This document shows positions 17,365 to 25,686 of a DNA stretch of 64,000 bases, one piece after another; the stretch's first letter is position 1, and every line of letters starts with the position of its first letter. Made by a program: the position numbers and the translations under genes. The stretch comes from Bacillota bacterium (GTDB lineage Bacteria > Bacillota > Clostridia > Christensenellales > Aristaeellaceae), in contig JAEWSC010000043.1 in assembly GCA_023398575.1 (NCBI GenBank), forward strand, positions 1 to 64,000. The letters are read 5' to 3'. The notes beneath the pieces are model-generated. The model was not told the DNA's origin. It saw nothing but the letters and a program-made list of their open reading frames with translations, and did not search any database.

Positions 17365-17787
17365 ATGAGCGAAGTTCTTGACATGAACAGCATGGGCTAC
17401 TTCACACCTCAGACAAATGCGGGCGGCGGCATGGTGGCAGTGATCATCCTTTCCATCATTGCAGCGGTGGTTCTGGCAATTGTTTTTCTGCCAAAGTCCA
17501 AGCGGGGAAACTACACCGGCTTCCTGAATGATTTGTATGAATTCCTCCATTTTACAAAATACTGGATTCCTTCTATCGTTCGTTTCCTCTATCTCTTCAT
17601 CCTCTGCTACGCTGTGATCGGCGGACTGTATACCATGTTTGCCGTCAGCTTCTGGCTGGGGTTAATCACGATGATTGTCCCCCCTGTCATATCCCGCCTG
17701 GTGATTGAAGGGCTGCTCGTTCTCTACAGCATCCGCGAAGAGCTGGTCCGCATACGCCAAAGCCTGGATAAAAAGAATCAGGAGTAA
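17365..17787 (+). CDS. Small membrane protein, DUF4282-like
   Basis: A 140-residue protein. An extracytoplasmic-type N-terminus is followed by a first helix (VAVIILSIIAAVVLAIVFL), a loop FLNDLYEFLHFTKYWIP, then two more helices around RFLYLFILCYAVIGGLYTMF and FWLGLITMIVPPVI, and a charged tail. The FL-F-KY-TP/IP-I pattern and two terminal helices fit DUF4282 proteins of unknown role. ATG 17365 has AAGGAGG upstream. Confidence 0.7.
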   Translation: MSEVLDMNSMGYFTPQTNAGGGMVAVIILSIIAAVVLAIVFLPKSKRGNYTGFLNDLYEFLHFTKYWIPSIVRFLYLFILCYAVIGGLYTMFAVSFWLGLITMIVPPVISRLVIEGLLVLYSIREELVRIRQSLDKKNQE

Positions 17788-17879
17788 GCAACCCGTGCCA
17801 TATGTCCATGCCGGATATCATCTGCCTGCAAAGTGGCGGAATATCCGGCGCCTTTCATTCATTTTTGAAAGCCAAGGGA

Positions 17880-17908
17880 TTGCAAAGCCTAATCGACCAT
17901 AGTATAAT
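17880..17908 (+). promoter_or_regulatory. Promoter of the proS T-box transcript
   Basis: TTGCAA (17880-17885), a 17-bp spacer and a perfect TATAAT (17903-17908). Transcription would start near 17915, just before the T-box leader. Confidence 0.75.
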
Positions 17909-17919
17909 AATCTTTATAA

Positions 17920-18137
17920 CGCAATGAAGGGCATCCGTCCTTTTTTCCGCTTTTCAGAGAGCGCTTGTCTGGTGAAAAGGCGCAGGCGGCAAAGGATTTC
18001 CCAGCCCGGAGCAAGCGGCCAATCCCCGCCGGTTTGCCCCCGATACAGGGCCTCAAGATGGGCGCATAAGCGCCAAGCCGGGTGGTACCGCGAAGCACGC
18101 TTCGTCCCTGCACATTTGCAGCGGCGGGGCTTTTTTG
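17920..18137 (+). ncRNA. T-box leader of proS
   Basis: The invariant T-box sequence GGGTGGTACCGCG is at 18080-18092. Upstream, the stem I hallmarks CAGAGAG (AG bulge) and GGTGAAAAGG (apical GGUG loop) lie near 17955-17980. Downstream, a G/C-rich terminator hairpin (about 18103-18130) ends in T6 at 18131-18136. Uncharged tRNA-Pro would favour the antiterminator and let proS be transcribed. A CCC at 18000-18002 on the 3' side of stem I is a candidate specifier codon; I could not fold the RNA. Confidence 0.93.
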
Positions 18138-18166
18138 TACCCCTGCCGCGAATTAGGAGGATGACC

Positions 18167-19609
18167 ATGGCCAAGGAAAAAAATCAGGAATTTGTGCAGC
18201 ACATTACGCCCAGGGACGTTGATTTCTCCCAATGGTATACGGACGTAATTCTTCAGTCGGAATTGGTGGACTATGCGCCTGTGCGGGGCTGCATGATCAT
18301 CAGGCCCTATGGCTACGCCATTTGGGAGCGCATTCAGCAGGAAATGGATACCCGGTTTAAAGCCACCGGCCACCAAAACGTGTATATGCCCATGCTCATC
18401 CCCGAGAGCCTCCTTTTAAAGGAAGCGGAACATGTAGAGGGCTTTGCCCCAGAAGTGGCCTGGGTTACCCAGGGCGGCAGCGAGCCGCTAACCGAGCGGT
18501 TGGCCATCCGCCCCACCAGCGAAACCATCTTCTGCGCCATGTATTCCAAATGGGTGCAGTCCTGGCGTGATCTGCCCATGAAATACAACCAGTGGTGTTC
18601 CGTCATGCGCTGGGAAAAGAGCACGCGGCCCTTCCTGCGCACCAGTGAATTCTTATGGCAGGAAGGCCACACCATTCATGCCACAGCGGAAGAAGCCCAG
18701 GAAGAAACCATGCAGATGCTTTCTGTGTACCAAGAAGTGGCCGAAAAGGAGTTGGCACTGCCCGTTTACGTGGGTCGCAAGAGCGACAAGGAAAAGTTCG
18801 CCGGCGCTCAAGCCACCTACTCCATGGAGGCCATGATGCAGGACGGAAAGGCCCTGCAAGCCGGCACCAGCCATAACTTCGGCACCAACTTCGCCGAGGC
18901 TTTCGATATTAAATACCTGGCCAAGGACGGCCAATTGACCTATGTGCATGAAACCAGCTGGGGCGTATCCACCCGCCTGATCGGCGCCATTATTATGACC
19001 CACGGCGACGAGCGCGGCCTGCGCCTGCCGCCCCACATTGCACCCACCCAAGTGGTCATCGTACCCATCGCGGCTCACAAAGGTGGCGTAAACGAAGCCT
19101 GCCAGAAGCTGGCCGATGAATTGAAGGCTGCCGGCGTCCGCGTTACCCTGGACGACCGGGACACCTACAGCCCCGGCTACAAGTTTAACCACTGGGAATT
19201 GCGCGGCGTACCCTTGCGCCTGGAAGTCGGCCCCCGCGATCTGGAAAACGGCCAGGTCATGGCCTGCCGCCGGGATACCTTCGAAAAGCTGGCGCTGCCC
19301 ATGGACGGCCTGACAGAAAAGATTCAAGCGCTTCTGCAGGAGATTCAGGATACGCTGTATGCCCAGGCCAAATCCTTCCGCAACCAGCGCACCCACGAAG
19401 TTCACAACCTGGAGGACTTGTCCAAGGCGGTGCAGATAGGCTTTGCCAAGGCCATGTGGTGCGGCCATCAGGAATGTGAAGACAAGGTCAAGACGGAGTT
19501 TAATGCCACCAGCCGCAACATGCCCTTTGACCAGACCGCCATCGGCCACACCTGCGCCATTTGCGGCAAGCCCGCCGACAAGGTGATGTACTTCGCAAAA
19601 GCGTACTAA
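18167..19609 (+). CDS. proS: Proline--tRNA ligase, short archaeal/eukaryotic-like type
   Basis: A 480-residue class II synthetase charging tRNA-Pro. Motif 2/3 parts are visible (IRPTSETIF, RTSEFLWQEGHT, GTSHNFGTNF). The anticodon-binding domain is followed by a C-terminal zinc-type domain with CGHQEC and HTCAICGKPA near the end. There is no editing insert between motifs 2 and 3, which marks the short type found in archaea, eukaryotes and some Firmicutes. The start at 18167 is preferred over 18161 because AGGAGG ends at 18160. It is controlled by the upstream T-box. Confidence 0.97.
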   Translation: MAKEKNQEFVQHITPRDVDFSQWYTDVILQSELVDYAPVRGCMIIRPYGYAIWERIQQEMDTRFKATGHQNVYMPMLIPESLLLKEAEHVEGFAPEVAWVTQGGSEPLTERLAIRPTSETIFCAMYSKWVQSWRDLPMKYNQWCSVMRWEKSTRPFLRTSEFLWQEGHTIHATAEEAQEETMQMLSVYQEVAEKELALPVYVGRKSDKEKFAGAQATYSMEAMMQDGKALQAGTSHNFGTNFAEAFDIKYLAKDGQLTYVHETSWGVSTRLIGAIIMTHGDERGLRLPPHIAPTQVVIVPIAAHKGGVNEACQKLADELKAAGVRVTLDDRDTYSPGYKFNHWELRGVPLRLEVGPRDLENGQVMACRRDTFEKLALPMDGLTEKIQALLQEIQDTLYAQAKSFRNQRTHEVHNLEDLSKAVQIGFAKAMWCGHQECEDKVKTEFNATSRNMPFDQTAIGHTCAICGKPADKVMYFAKAY

Positions 19610-19630
19610 AATAGAGCTAATTTCATCGCA

Positions 19631-19663
19631 AAGCCCCTTCATGCTGTGCATGAAGGGGCTTTT
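19631..19663 (+). terminator. Intrinsic terminator of proS
   Basis: A perfect 14-bp stem (19631-19644 with 19648-19661, loop TGT), followed by a short T run, 22 bases past the stop. Confidence 0.88.
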
Positions 19664-19705
19664 ACAATCAAGGAAAGACCAGCTATAAAAAGTTCAACGG
19701 CAAAA

Positions 19706-19990
19706 CTAAATCTCTTTGCCCATGAGCACCATATCACTCCAAGTTTTGAAACCTCTCTTTTTGTAGAAGTCTTCAGTTCTCTCCCCTTTAGATGTGAACA
19801 AATAGATCATGTTCACTCCCATAGCAGCTAAACGTTTTTCAAACTCAGCCATTAACAGCGAACCGATACCCTTTCCTTGTAGTGCCAGAGTTACAAAGAA
19901 ATCCTTGATAAAAAACTGTTTGCAGTTGAAATAAATCTCAGGATTACCAAGAATGACACCGGCAAAATTCTCGTTAAAGCAATTTTGTTC
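19706..19990 (-). pseudogene. 5'-truncated GNAT acetyltransferase remnant
   Basis: The minus strand reads about 95 codons of clean GNAT sequence without a start: FFVTLALQGKGIGSLLMAEF holds the acetyl-CoA loop (Q/G-x-G-x-G), and DFYKKRGFKTWSDMVLMGKE is the typical C-terminal end. A stop codon (19991-19993) lies in frame just upstream and the N-terminal half of the domain is missing. Base composition is AT-richer than proS. It is probably the tail of an acquired gene cut by recombination. Confidence 0.8.
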
Positions 19991-20033
19991 TCACCGCTTC
20001 TTTACCATGATCAAATACGCAGGAGGATATGGT

Positions 20034-20342
20034 ATGGAAGAACTGGTACGGGCGGCACTTAGCAAATACATGGGCTTTGTAGCCGAAGCCGAGCTTTACG
20101 AGCGGTGGCTATCCGCAAAGGAAAACCCGGAAATCCGAAGGGCTCTTACACTGCTGGAGATGAAGATCACCGCCATTCAAAGCTGGTTCAATCTTTTGAA
20201 CGCCGATGAGCGGTTTGTGATTCAAATCACATCAATTTGCTCACGACTAGTGGTTACAAGTAAGACTATCAATTTGGAGGCATTTCTTATCGAAATGCCT
20301 CCATTCATATTTACTATCATGATACTGGTAGTACAAAGATAA
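20034..20342 (+). CDS. Chimeric small frame with phage-regulator-like start, probably truncated
   Basis: A strong AGGAGG precedes ATG 20034. The first 64 residues (MEELVRAALSKYMGFVAEAE onwards, to NADERFVIQ) are helical and end in a LNADERFVI segment like those of phage ArpU/RinA-type late regulators. The rest of the frame is unrelated and runs across a terminator-like hairpin, so the original gene was probably cut near 20225. It abuts the GNAT remnant. Function unknown. Confidence 0.45.
   Translation: MEELVRAALSKYMGFVAEAELYERWLSAKENPEIRRALTLLEMKITAIQSWFNLLNADERFVIQITSICSRLVVTSKTINLEAFLIEMPPFIFTIMILVVQR
20276..20302. terminator. Hairpin downstream of the chimeric frame
   Basis: GGAGGCATTT and AAATGCCTCC form a perfect 10-bp stem around a 7-base loop. 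It lies 45 bp beyond the stop of the minus-strand anti-sigma gene and may serve either strand. Confidence 0.5.
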
Positions 20343-20346
20343 TATT

Positions 20347-21951
20347 CTAGAACCGATAATCCGCAGGATCTGTACCCATCGGTATTGGAAGGGCTTCAAT
20401 AATTTCCCTGGTTCTAGCATCTATGATGACACGGTACTTTTTATTATCACTGCCATCAGCCCGAAAAAAAACCAACTTCCAAACGGGATGCTCTACGTCG
20501 GTTACATCAAAGAAGTAATCTATGCGTCTTTTGCTTATGACTGATTCATCCGCCCCCAAATCAATGATTGCTTGCTGTGCAAGCTTTAACGCTTCTTCCT
20601 GGGTAATATCGCCATCTCCAGGTATGCCATACACATGTCGGGTAGCAAGGTAGAAACTATCCCTCTGATTTATATAGTATGGATGGTTTTTTGCAAACTC
20701 CTCTACTAGAGGAATCCACTTTTTTGAAAAGGCAGCCTTCTCCTCCACAAACCCTTCCCAGAAGCCTGTTTCGTGGAACCTGATGCCGTAACTGTCGCCA
20801 AAGTTCTCACCCGCTAAGATGGTATTAGTAAACTCCATGTCAGCAGGAACGATATCCATATAACTACCATCATACCCGAAGAGCGCTTTGTAAGCCAGTG
20901 CATCTTCATGGTACAAATACACTAACCAAACGGGCGCAAAACCATAGCAGAATCTTTCGTGGTATATAAAGTACGCTTCTGCTGTAAACGCATCCAATTG
21001 TGACTGTGAAAAGGGATTACCAATCTCACCAAGTGCAAACCTTGCGGTATCGATTACTTGCTCTTTGGCAGCATCATGAGCGCCAGGTTCAGCAAATTTT
21101 GCCTCCGACAGAATATCATCATTTCCAGTATATGGAAGAGTATCCGGTGCTTTGAACATGATGATATCGCCCTGCCTGGAAAGTGCGACACTGTATGCAC
21201 CTGCAAAGGCGTCCGGGTTGCGGAATTCGATCAGCCATACGGGAGCCTCGCCATACTCCCCAGAGATAAAGAAGGTAGTTTCCACAACAGGAAAGTTACT
21301 TAGATACTCGGCTATTCCAAATTTTTCACTCAGTTTTTTTAGGGCTTGATCCACAGCGTCCTTTTCTTGAATGTCATTTGCTTCAGGCGTGAGGTAAAGC
21401 GGCCAATCTGCTTTTTGATGGCCGTATTTTACTAGCAGAGAGGAATATAGTGCTTTTTGTTCATACGTCCACCCCTCGAATTGACCCAATTCGTGCAGCA
21501 TGATGTTATAGGTGTTTAAAACTTCCCTGCCGGTAAAGTAAGCCTCGATTACCTCCGAAGCCAATACATTCTGCTGATCCTCTGCTAGACTCCCATCAGT
21601 AAGCTCCTTTGTTTTCTCCTGATCGACAGGCATACCGTTATCCCGCATGAGCCGAACAAGCTCCACCTTTGCGGCGATTGGCCATTGTTCACTGTATGCA
21701 CCGTGAGTGTCCTCCAACTGCGCATATCCTCCGAAATAGCCGGATAGCGCGGATAATGCCAACGCCGTCATTGTCACAAGAAGCAAGACAACAACCAATA
21801 TAAAGGCTACCGATATTTTTTTCTTCACAATTATCTCTCCCCTCACTCGTCCAAGAACGTTTCTCTCAAAACCAGGGCTAGGCTCCATGCCGGACAGGCG
21901 TTCATCGATCACCTGGCGGATTCTGTTGTTGCGTGGATGCCGGTTATCCAT
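20347..21951 (-). CDS. Putative membrane-bound anti-sigma factor with PepSY-like domains, module 2
   Basis: A 534-residue protein. A cytoplasmic part of about 45 residues leads to IVKKKISVAFILVVVL, one membrane helix. The large outer part holds a W-x-x-x-x-K-LxxLM-x-x-NG block, a WTYEQKALYSSLLVKYG block and PepSY-like units (EEALKLAQQAIIDLG, then YRVIIDARTREI). The same blocks recur in module 3. The start at 21951 has GGAGG and overlaps the sigma gene by 8 bp. Role as sensor and sigma inhibitor is inferred from context. Confidence 0.72.
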   Translation of the reverse strand: MDNRHPRNNRIRQVIDERLSGMEPSPGFERNVLGRVRGEIIVKKKISVAFILVVVLLLVTMTALALSALSGYFGGYAQLEDTHGAYSEQWPIAAKVELVRLMRDNGMPVDQEKTKELTDGSLAEDQQNVLASEVIEAYFTGREVLNTYNIMLHELGQFEGWTYEQKALYSSLLVKYGHQKADWPLYLTPEANDIQEKDAVDQALKKLSEKFGIAEYLSNFPVVETTFFISGEYGEAPVWLIEFRNPDAFAGAYSVALSRQGDIIMFKAPDTLPYTGNDDILSEAKFAEPGAHDAAKEQVIDTARFALGEIGNPFSQSQLDAFTAEAYFIYHERFCYGFAPVWLVYLYHEDALAYKALFGYDGSYMDIVPADMEFTNTILAGENFGDSYGIRFHETGFWEGFVEEKAAFSKKWIPLVEEFAKNHPYYINQRDSFYLATRHVYGIPGDGDITQEEALKLAQQAIIDLGADESVISKRRIDYFFDVTDVEHPVWKLVFFRADGSDNKKYRVIIDARTREIIEALPIPMGTDPADYRF

Positions 21952-22462
21952 AGATGCGCCCTCCTTCCAGCGAGCTGCGCAGTTTTTCCCGCGCATGCTT
22001 CAGCCTTGTTGATACCGTGGATACCGCTATGCCCAAGGAATCAGCAGCCTCATTTACGCTCATGCCCTGATAGTAGTATAGCAGCACAACCTCCATCAGC
22101 TTGCGGGGCAGCTTCATGATTTCTATTATCAGGGTATCATCTTCTATGCGATAGGGCTGAACCGGCTCCGGAAGATTGTCCAGCGTGATGCTGCGGTCTA
22201 CATAACGAAACCAGGCAGCACGCCGCATATCCTTGCAGGTATTGATTGCAATGCGCATCAGCCATGTTTTTTCGCTGCTATCGCCCCGAAAAGATGCCAT
22301 GCCATGATAGGCTTTTACAAAGGTCTCCTGCACCGCGTCTTCCGCCAAGGCGGCATCACGCAGGTACACATAGCTCATGTGCATAAGGTCGGTTTTGTAC
22401 TGCGCCATCAAGCGGCAGAGCTTTTCCTCGCGGATGCTGTCAGGGCCCATGACAACCTCCAT
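21944..22462 (-). CDS. ECF-type RNA polymerase sigma factor, module 2
   Basis: A 172-residue region 2/region 4 sigma factor: AEDAVQETFVKAYHGMASF and TWLMRIAINTCKDM, then VVLLYYYQGMSVNEAADSLG and VSTRLKHAREKLRSSL. The start at 22462 is supported by GGGGTGA upstream; a longer frame to 22537 has no RBS. It is close in sequence to the module 1 factor, including the MGPDSI versus KGPDII start region, so the two are recent paralogues. Confidence 0.95.
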   Translation of the reverse strand: MEVVMGPDSIREEKLCRLMAQYKTDLMHMSYVYLRDAALAEDAVQETFVKAYHGMASFRGDSSEKTWLMRIAINTCKDMRRAAWFRYVDRSITLDNLPEPVQPYRIEDDTLIIEIMKLPRKLMEVVLLYYYQGMSVNEAADSLGIAVSTVSTRLKHAREKLRSSLEGGRIYG

Positions 22463-22486
22463 CCATCGCTCACCCCTTTCATTCTT

Positions 22487-22492
22487 TAGACG
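22487..22492 (-). promoter_or_regulatory. ECF-type promoter of sigma 2
   Basis: On the minus strand TGAAAT, a 16-base spacer and CGTCTA, ending about 25 bases before the start codon. This matches the SigV/SigX-type consensus TGAAAC-N16-CGTC well. Confidence 0.65.
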
Positions 22493-22647
22493 AATGACAC
22501 AGCCAAATATTTCAAATCTTTTCACTTTTTTATCCATTATTTTGCTATGCTCTATGTTCGCCTTGTGAACATGCGGTAACGCTCATTAACCATAAGTTTC
22601 ACTGTACCAAAAATGCAAACAAAGGCTCGCATCGCAATTCTTCCGTT

Positions 22648-22850
22648 ATTCTTCCTGGACTCTTCAATTTTCAAAATCTTCCACCTGATCTACAATATAA
22701 GCAAGCCGGGAGGGAAATACAAGCCCGGCAGAAACAAGCAAATATACAAAAAGGAGGTGGTACCATTGGGCAGGAACCCGGCGTGAATGATCCTCGTGGA
22801 CGAGCTTGGCCGCTGCCACCCTCAAAGGGATGGATGTTCTGCAAGGCTTC
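22648..22850 (+). repeat. Duplicated promoter/leader segment, copy A
   Basis: About 200 bp aligns with 25492-25686. Shared blocks are CTCTTCAATTTTCA, CTACAATATA-GCAAGCC, GGAGG-ACCATTGG, CGGCGTGAATGATCC, ACGAGCTTGGCCGCTGCCA and GGATGGATGTTCTGCA. Each copy lies between an ECF gene and a decayed peptidoglycan-binding gene, so a whole module was duplicated. Confidence 0.85.
22668..22696 (+). promoter_or_regulatory. Conserved promoter in copy A
   Basis: TTTTCA (22668-22673), 17-bp spacer, TACAAT (22691-22696). The same arrangement occurs in copy B. It points away from the sigma gene toward the peptidoglycan-binding pseudogene. Confidence 0.5.
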
Positions 22851-22966
22851 ATCGCACGTCATAAGATCAGATCTTGTTCATAACCACGGAAAACTCATAC
22901 TCATCCCAAAACCTAACCAGCGCTTAGGCGTATTAAGCGCACCCAAATTGAAAGGAGAAAAAGAAA

Positions 22967-23507
22967 ATGAAGCATATCAAAAAGATTCTGGCTATTACTC
23001 TGGTTGCCATCTCTCTGTCCGCTGTGACCCTCCCGGCATTAGCAGTGAATTTGTCCGGTGCGATTGTGGCAGTACCCGTGGACAAACACTAAATCATCGC
23101 GCTACCCCTAGCAGTTCCGGAACTGTTCTCTATACACCAAGTTCTGGGACACTGTTTACCGTGGATTCCGATCTCACGAATTCCACGTGGATAAAGGTGA
23201 CAAGCTATCGCAAACATGCTATGCGATGAGGAAGTTTATAGATACGAGTACTGTCAATAACCCATATTATCTCTTTGGGAGCAGTAACCTTGCGCAAAGC
23301 AGTACTGTCAAAGCGGCTGTCTTTAATCTCCAGTGGGCGTTGAAGCGAGTTGGCTCCGTTAATCCTGGCACCATTGATGGTATCTTTGGCAGTCAGACCT
23401 AGGAGGCTGTCGAGCAATTTCAGGCATTGAATAACCTTACTATCGATGGAATTGTAGGGCCTAGCACTATGGATGAGTTGGCTGAAGAGTTGATACTTGC
23501 AGATTAA
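22967..23507 (+). pseudogene. Broken secreted SH3/peptidoglycan-binding protein gene
   Basis: ATG 22967 has AAAGGAG upstream and opens a signal peptide (MKHIKKILAITLVAISL to LALAV), then stops after 41 codons. An SH3-like stretch continues in another frame (LNHRATPSSSGTVLYTPSSG, DLTNSTWIKV) and a peptidoglycan-binding domain in a third (KAAVFNLQWALKRVG, GTIDGIFGSQT). That last frame meets TAG at 23400-23402, where GSQT should continue as EAVEQFQALNNL to the true end at 23507. So there are at least two frameshifts and one nonsense codon. Confidence 0.85.
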
Positions 23508-23550
23508 TCAGCTTCCTAGAACCCCCAGCCAACTCTGGATTTTTCTAGTC

Positions 23551-23590
23551 AGAGCCTTCTCGCCGATAAAACGGCGAGAAGGCTCTTTGT
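23551..23590. terminator. 15-bp perfect hairpin between convergent units
   Basis: AGAGCCTTCTCGCCG pairs perfectly with CGGCGAGAAGGCTCT around ATAAAA. It lies 33 bp beyond the stop of the minus-strand anti-sigma gene and 44 bp beyond the pseudogene, so it can end both transcripts. Confidence 0.8.
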
Positions 23591-23618
23591 GGTTAATTTT
23601 ACCATTTATTCTGGCGTC

Positions 23619-24818
23619 TCAGCCGTTGCTTATTAATGTGTCAGCCGGACAATAGGTTTCCAGAATTTCTCCAGTTTCTGACATCATAATCACTCCATAG
23701 CTATGAGGACTATCAATTGTTCCAAAATCAATCCGGTAGAAATAGTCCCATTTATCTTTGTTTTTATGTCCGCGCTCAAGCCATACATAGGGAGTATATT
23801 GGTTCAGAATGCTTTCTTCTATGCCATATACTTTCATAAGCTCCTTTTTTGCCTTCGCAATTGCTTCTTCCTCAGTCAAGTCACTTGCGGTAGGCAAACG
23901 ATAGATCGGACTGATGACCAGCTTGTCTTTCAGTGACCACGTATGCATAGGGCCCAGTTCCTTTTCCATTTCAGCAATGGTTTTATTTTTTTCCTCTAGC
24001 TTCTGATCTTGTTCTGTTTCCCGCTGCATTTCGTGTACAGGTGATAAGATGCCCAGTTTTTGATCCTCTGTCACCTCCCCAGATTTGGTTAGCAAGACCT
24101 TATACCCTTCAATTTCCACGAGCCAGCGAGGATTTTCTATATTGGCGTAAGGATAAACAAAGTACCAAACGTTTGCGCTTTGAACCTGTAATGTGTCCAA
24201 AGAAATTCCGTAGGCATCAGACAACGCCTTCGCGGCAATTTCAACGGCCTTTTCTTTGGAAAGGTCTTGGGTGCCCGGGAGAATGTTGAGTTTATCGTCT
24301 CCGAGACGACCGAACTTTTGCATGAGCTGACTATACCACGCTTTATCCTCAAGCGACCAGGTTTCCATAGGTCCTTTTACGCTCTCCATGATATCTATGT
24401 GTGAGATGGCATCCTCACGCCCGTATTGATCTACGATGATCTGTGTTGCTATTTTCTCTTTCTTATCGTTCGTCAGAGAATCATCAGATAGCTGCTTTAG
24501 TTTGTCATCCGGCATCTGTATTCCGTTATTTTTCATCAGCTCCAATAAGTGGAGTTTCTCGTTTAAAGTCCAAGTTGAGAAGCTCCCACTAACCGTTTCA
24601 ATTGTTACCATGGGCTCAAAAAAAGTTTGCCAGACTGATGCGGCTAATGCTGTAGCCATCGCTAACATAAGCATAACACCAAACACCATCATAAAAGACA
24701 ACTTCTTTTTCACTTTTTTCCCCTCCAATACGTTGCCGAAAATCATTGCGCGTTCACGCTGGGTCGTGCGCAGGCCGCCAAGGTCGGTGTCTATCGCACG
24801 CTTCAAGTTATTCGTCAT
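23619..24818 (-). CDS. Putative membrane-bound anti-sigma factor with PepSY-like domain, module 3
   Basis: A 399-residue protein built like the module 2 partner. A short cytoplasmic start leads to KVKKKLSFMMVFGVML, one helix. Outside lie STWTLNEKLHLLELMKNNG and ETWSLEDKAWYSQLMQKFG, each matching a block in module 2, a coiled-coil stretch (EMQRETEQDQKLEEKNKT) and a PepSY-like end (LTEEEAIAKAKKELMKVYG). The start at 24818 has GGGGAGG and overlaps the sigma gene by 11 bp. The function is inferred from this arrangement. Confidence 0.72.
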   Translation of the reverse strand: MTNNLKRAIDTDLGGLRTTQRERAMIFGNVLEGKKVKKKLSFMMVFGVMLMLAMATALAASVWQTFFEPMVTIETVSGSFSTWTLNEKLHLLELMKNNGIQMPDDKLKQLSDDSLTNDKKEKIATQIIVDQYGREDAISHIDIMESVKGPMETWSLEDKAWYSQLMQKFGRLGDDKLNILPGTQDLSKEKAVEIAAKALSDAYGISLDTLQVQSANVWYFVYPYANIENPRWLVEIEGYKVLLTKSGEVTEDQKLGILSPVHEMQRETEQDQKLEEKNKTIAEMEKELGPMHTWSLKDKLVISPIYRLPTASDLTEEEAIAKAKKELMKVYGIEESILNQYTPYVWLERGHKNKDKWDYFYRIDFGTIDSPHSYGVIMMSETGEILETYCPADTLISNG

Positions 24819-25335
24819 CGATATCCCTCCCCGTCAGTTTCCCTTTTAGCAATTCCTGCGCTTTTTTAAGCTGCTTATGTACCGCAGACCGGCTGATGGC
24901 AAGTGCCTCCGCCGTCTCCTGCAGGGTCATTTCCTGATAGTAGTACAGGAGGATCACCCGCTTGTATTTTTCGGGGAGGTTGTACACCTCTCGAAGCAGG
25001 CTGTGGTCCTCCGGAAGCACGGCTTCCACCTTTACCAGCAAATCCTCCGGCGTCTTTGTCCTGTCCATATGCCGAAACCACCTGGAACGGTGATAGTCGC
25101 GGCAGACATTGATGGCGATGCGCATCAGCCAGGTCTGCTCACTGCAGCCGTTCCGCCTCTCAAACTGGTCCATGCCTTTCCAGGCCTTCAAAAATGTTTC
25201 CTGCACAGCGTCCTGGGCCTGCCCGATATCGTGTAAATAGACAAAGCAAAGCCGGAGAATTGTATCTGCGTATTGGGTGATCCATTGTTCCAATCTCTGC
25301 TCACGGATTACGCTGGGTACCGCAACGTTTTCCAT
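24808..25335 (-). CDS. ECF-type RNA polymerase sigma factor, module 3
   Basis: A 175-residue ECF factor with region 2 (AQDAVQETFLKAWKGMDQF, TWLMRIAINVCRDY) and region 4 (VILLYYYQEMTLQETAEALA, VHKQLKKAQELLKG). ATG 25335 has AGGAGGTGATC upstream, an extended Shine-Dalgarno match. It is more distant from sigma 1 and 2 than those are from each other. Confidence 0.95.
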   Translation of the reverse strand: MENVAVPSVIREQRLEQWITQYADTILRLCFVYLHDIGQAQDAVQETFLKAWKGMDQFERRNGCSEQTWLMRIAINVCRDYHRSRWFRHMDRTKTPEDLLVKVEAVLPEDHSLLREVYNLPEKYKRVILLYYYQEMTLQETAEALAISRSAVHKQLKKAQELLKGKLTGRDIDDE

Positions 25336-25356
25336 GTGATCACCTCCTCAATAGAA

Positions 25357-25362
25357 TAGACG
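25357..25362 (-). promoter_or_regulatory. CGTCTA element upstream of sigma 3
   Basis: On the minus strand CGTCTA is 22 bases before the start codon. An A-rich TGGAAA lies 16 bases further upstream, similar to the ECF -35 element. Confidence 0.6.
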
Positions 25363-25491
25363 AAGTATATATCCAGTTTTTCCACTTTTCTTCATCCCTT
25401 TTTCCATCTTTTCTTCCAATCCGTTCAGAGCCGGCACAAACGGGCATTGACTTTCAAAGCGTGCTAACCTGCGATGTTCACTTTTTCCGTG

Positions 25492-25686
25492 TTTTTTCCT
25501 GAACTCTTCAATTTTCATCCACCCAGCCATCGCCTACAATATAGACAAGCCCAAAGCAAACCACATACTGTCAGACATACATATTCATCAAGGGAGGAAT
25601 GCCATTGGAAGAGTAAAACGGCGTGAATGATCCGGGTAGACGAGCTTGGCCGCTGCCATAAAATGGATGGATGTTCTGCACGAACC
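25492..25686 (+). repeat. Duplicated promoter/leader segment, copy B
   Basis: Counterpart of 22648-22850. It keeps the promoter (TTTTCA-N17-TACAAT at 25512-25540), the GGAGG-CCATTGG site and the GAGCTTGGCCGCTGCCA and GGATGGATGTTCTGCA blocks, with scattered substitutions and short indels. The frame behind the TTG start is closed by a stop after three codons, so the downstream gene is dead. Confidence 0.85.

Noticed and set aside
18653..19651. Long open frame (332 codons) on the minus strand across proS
   Set aside because: It is antisense to a clearly conserved synthetase, has no ribosome binding site and only reflects the codon bias of proS.
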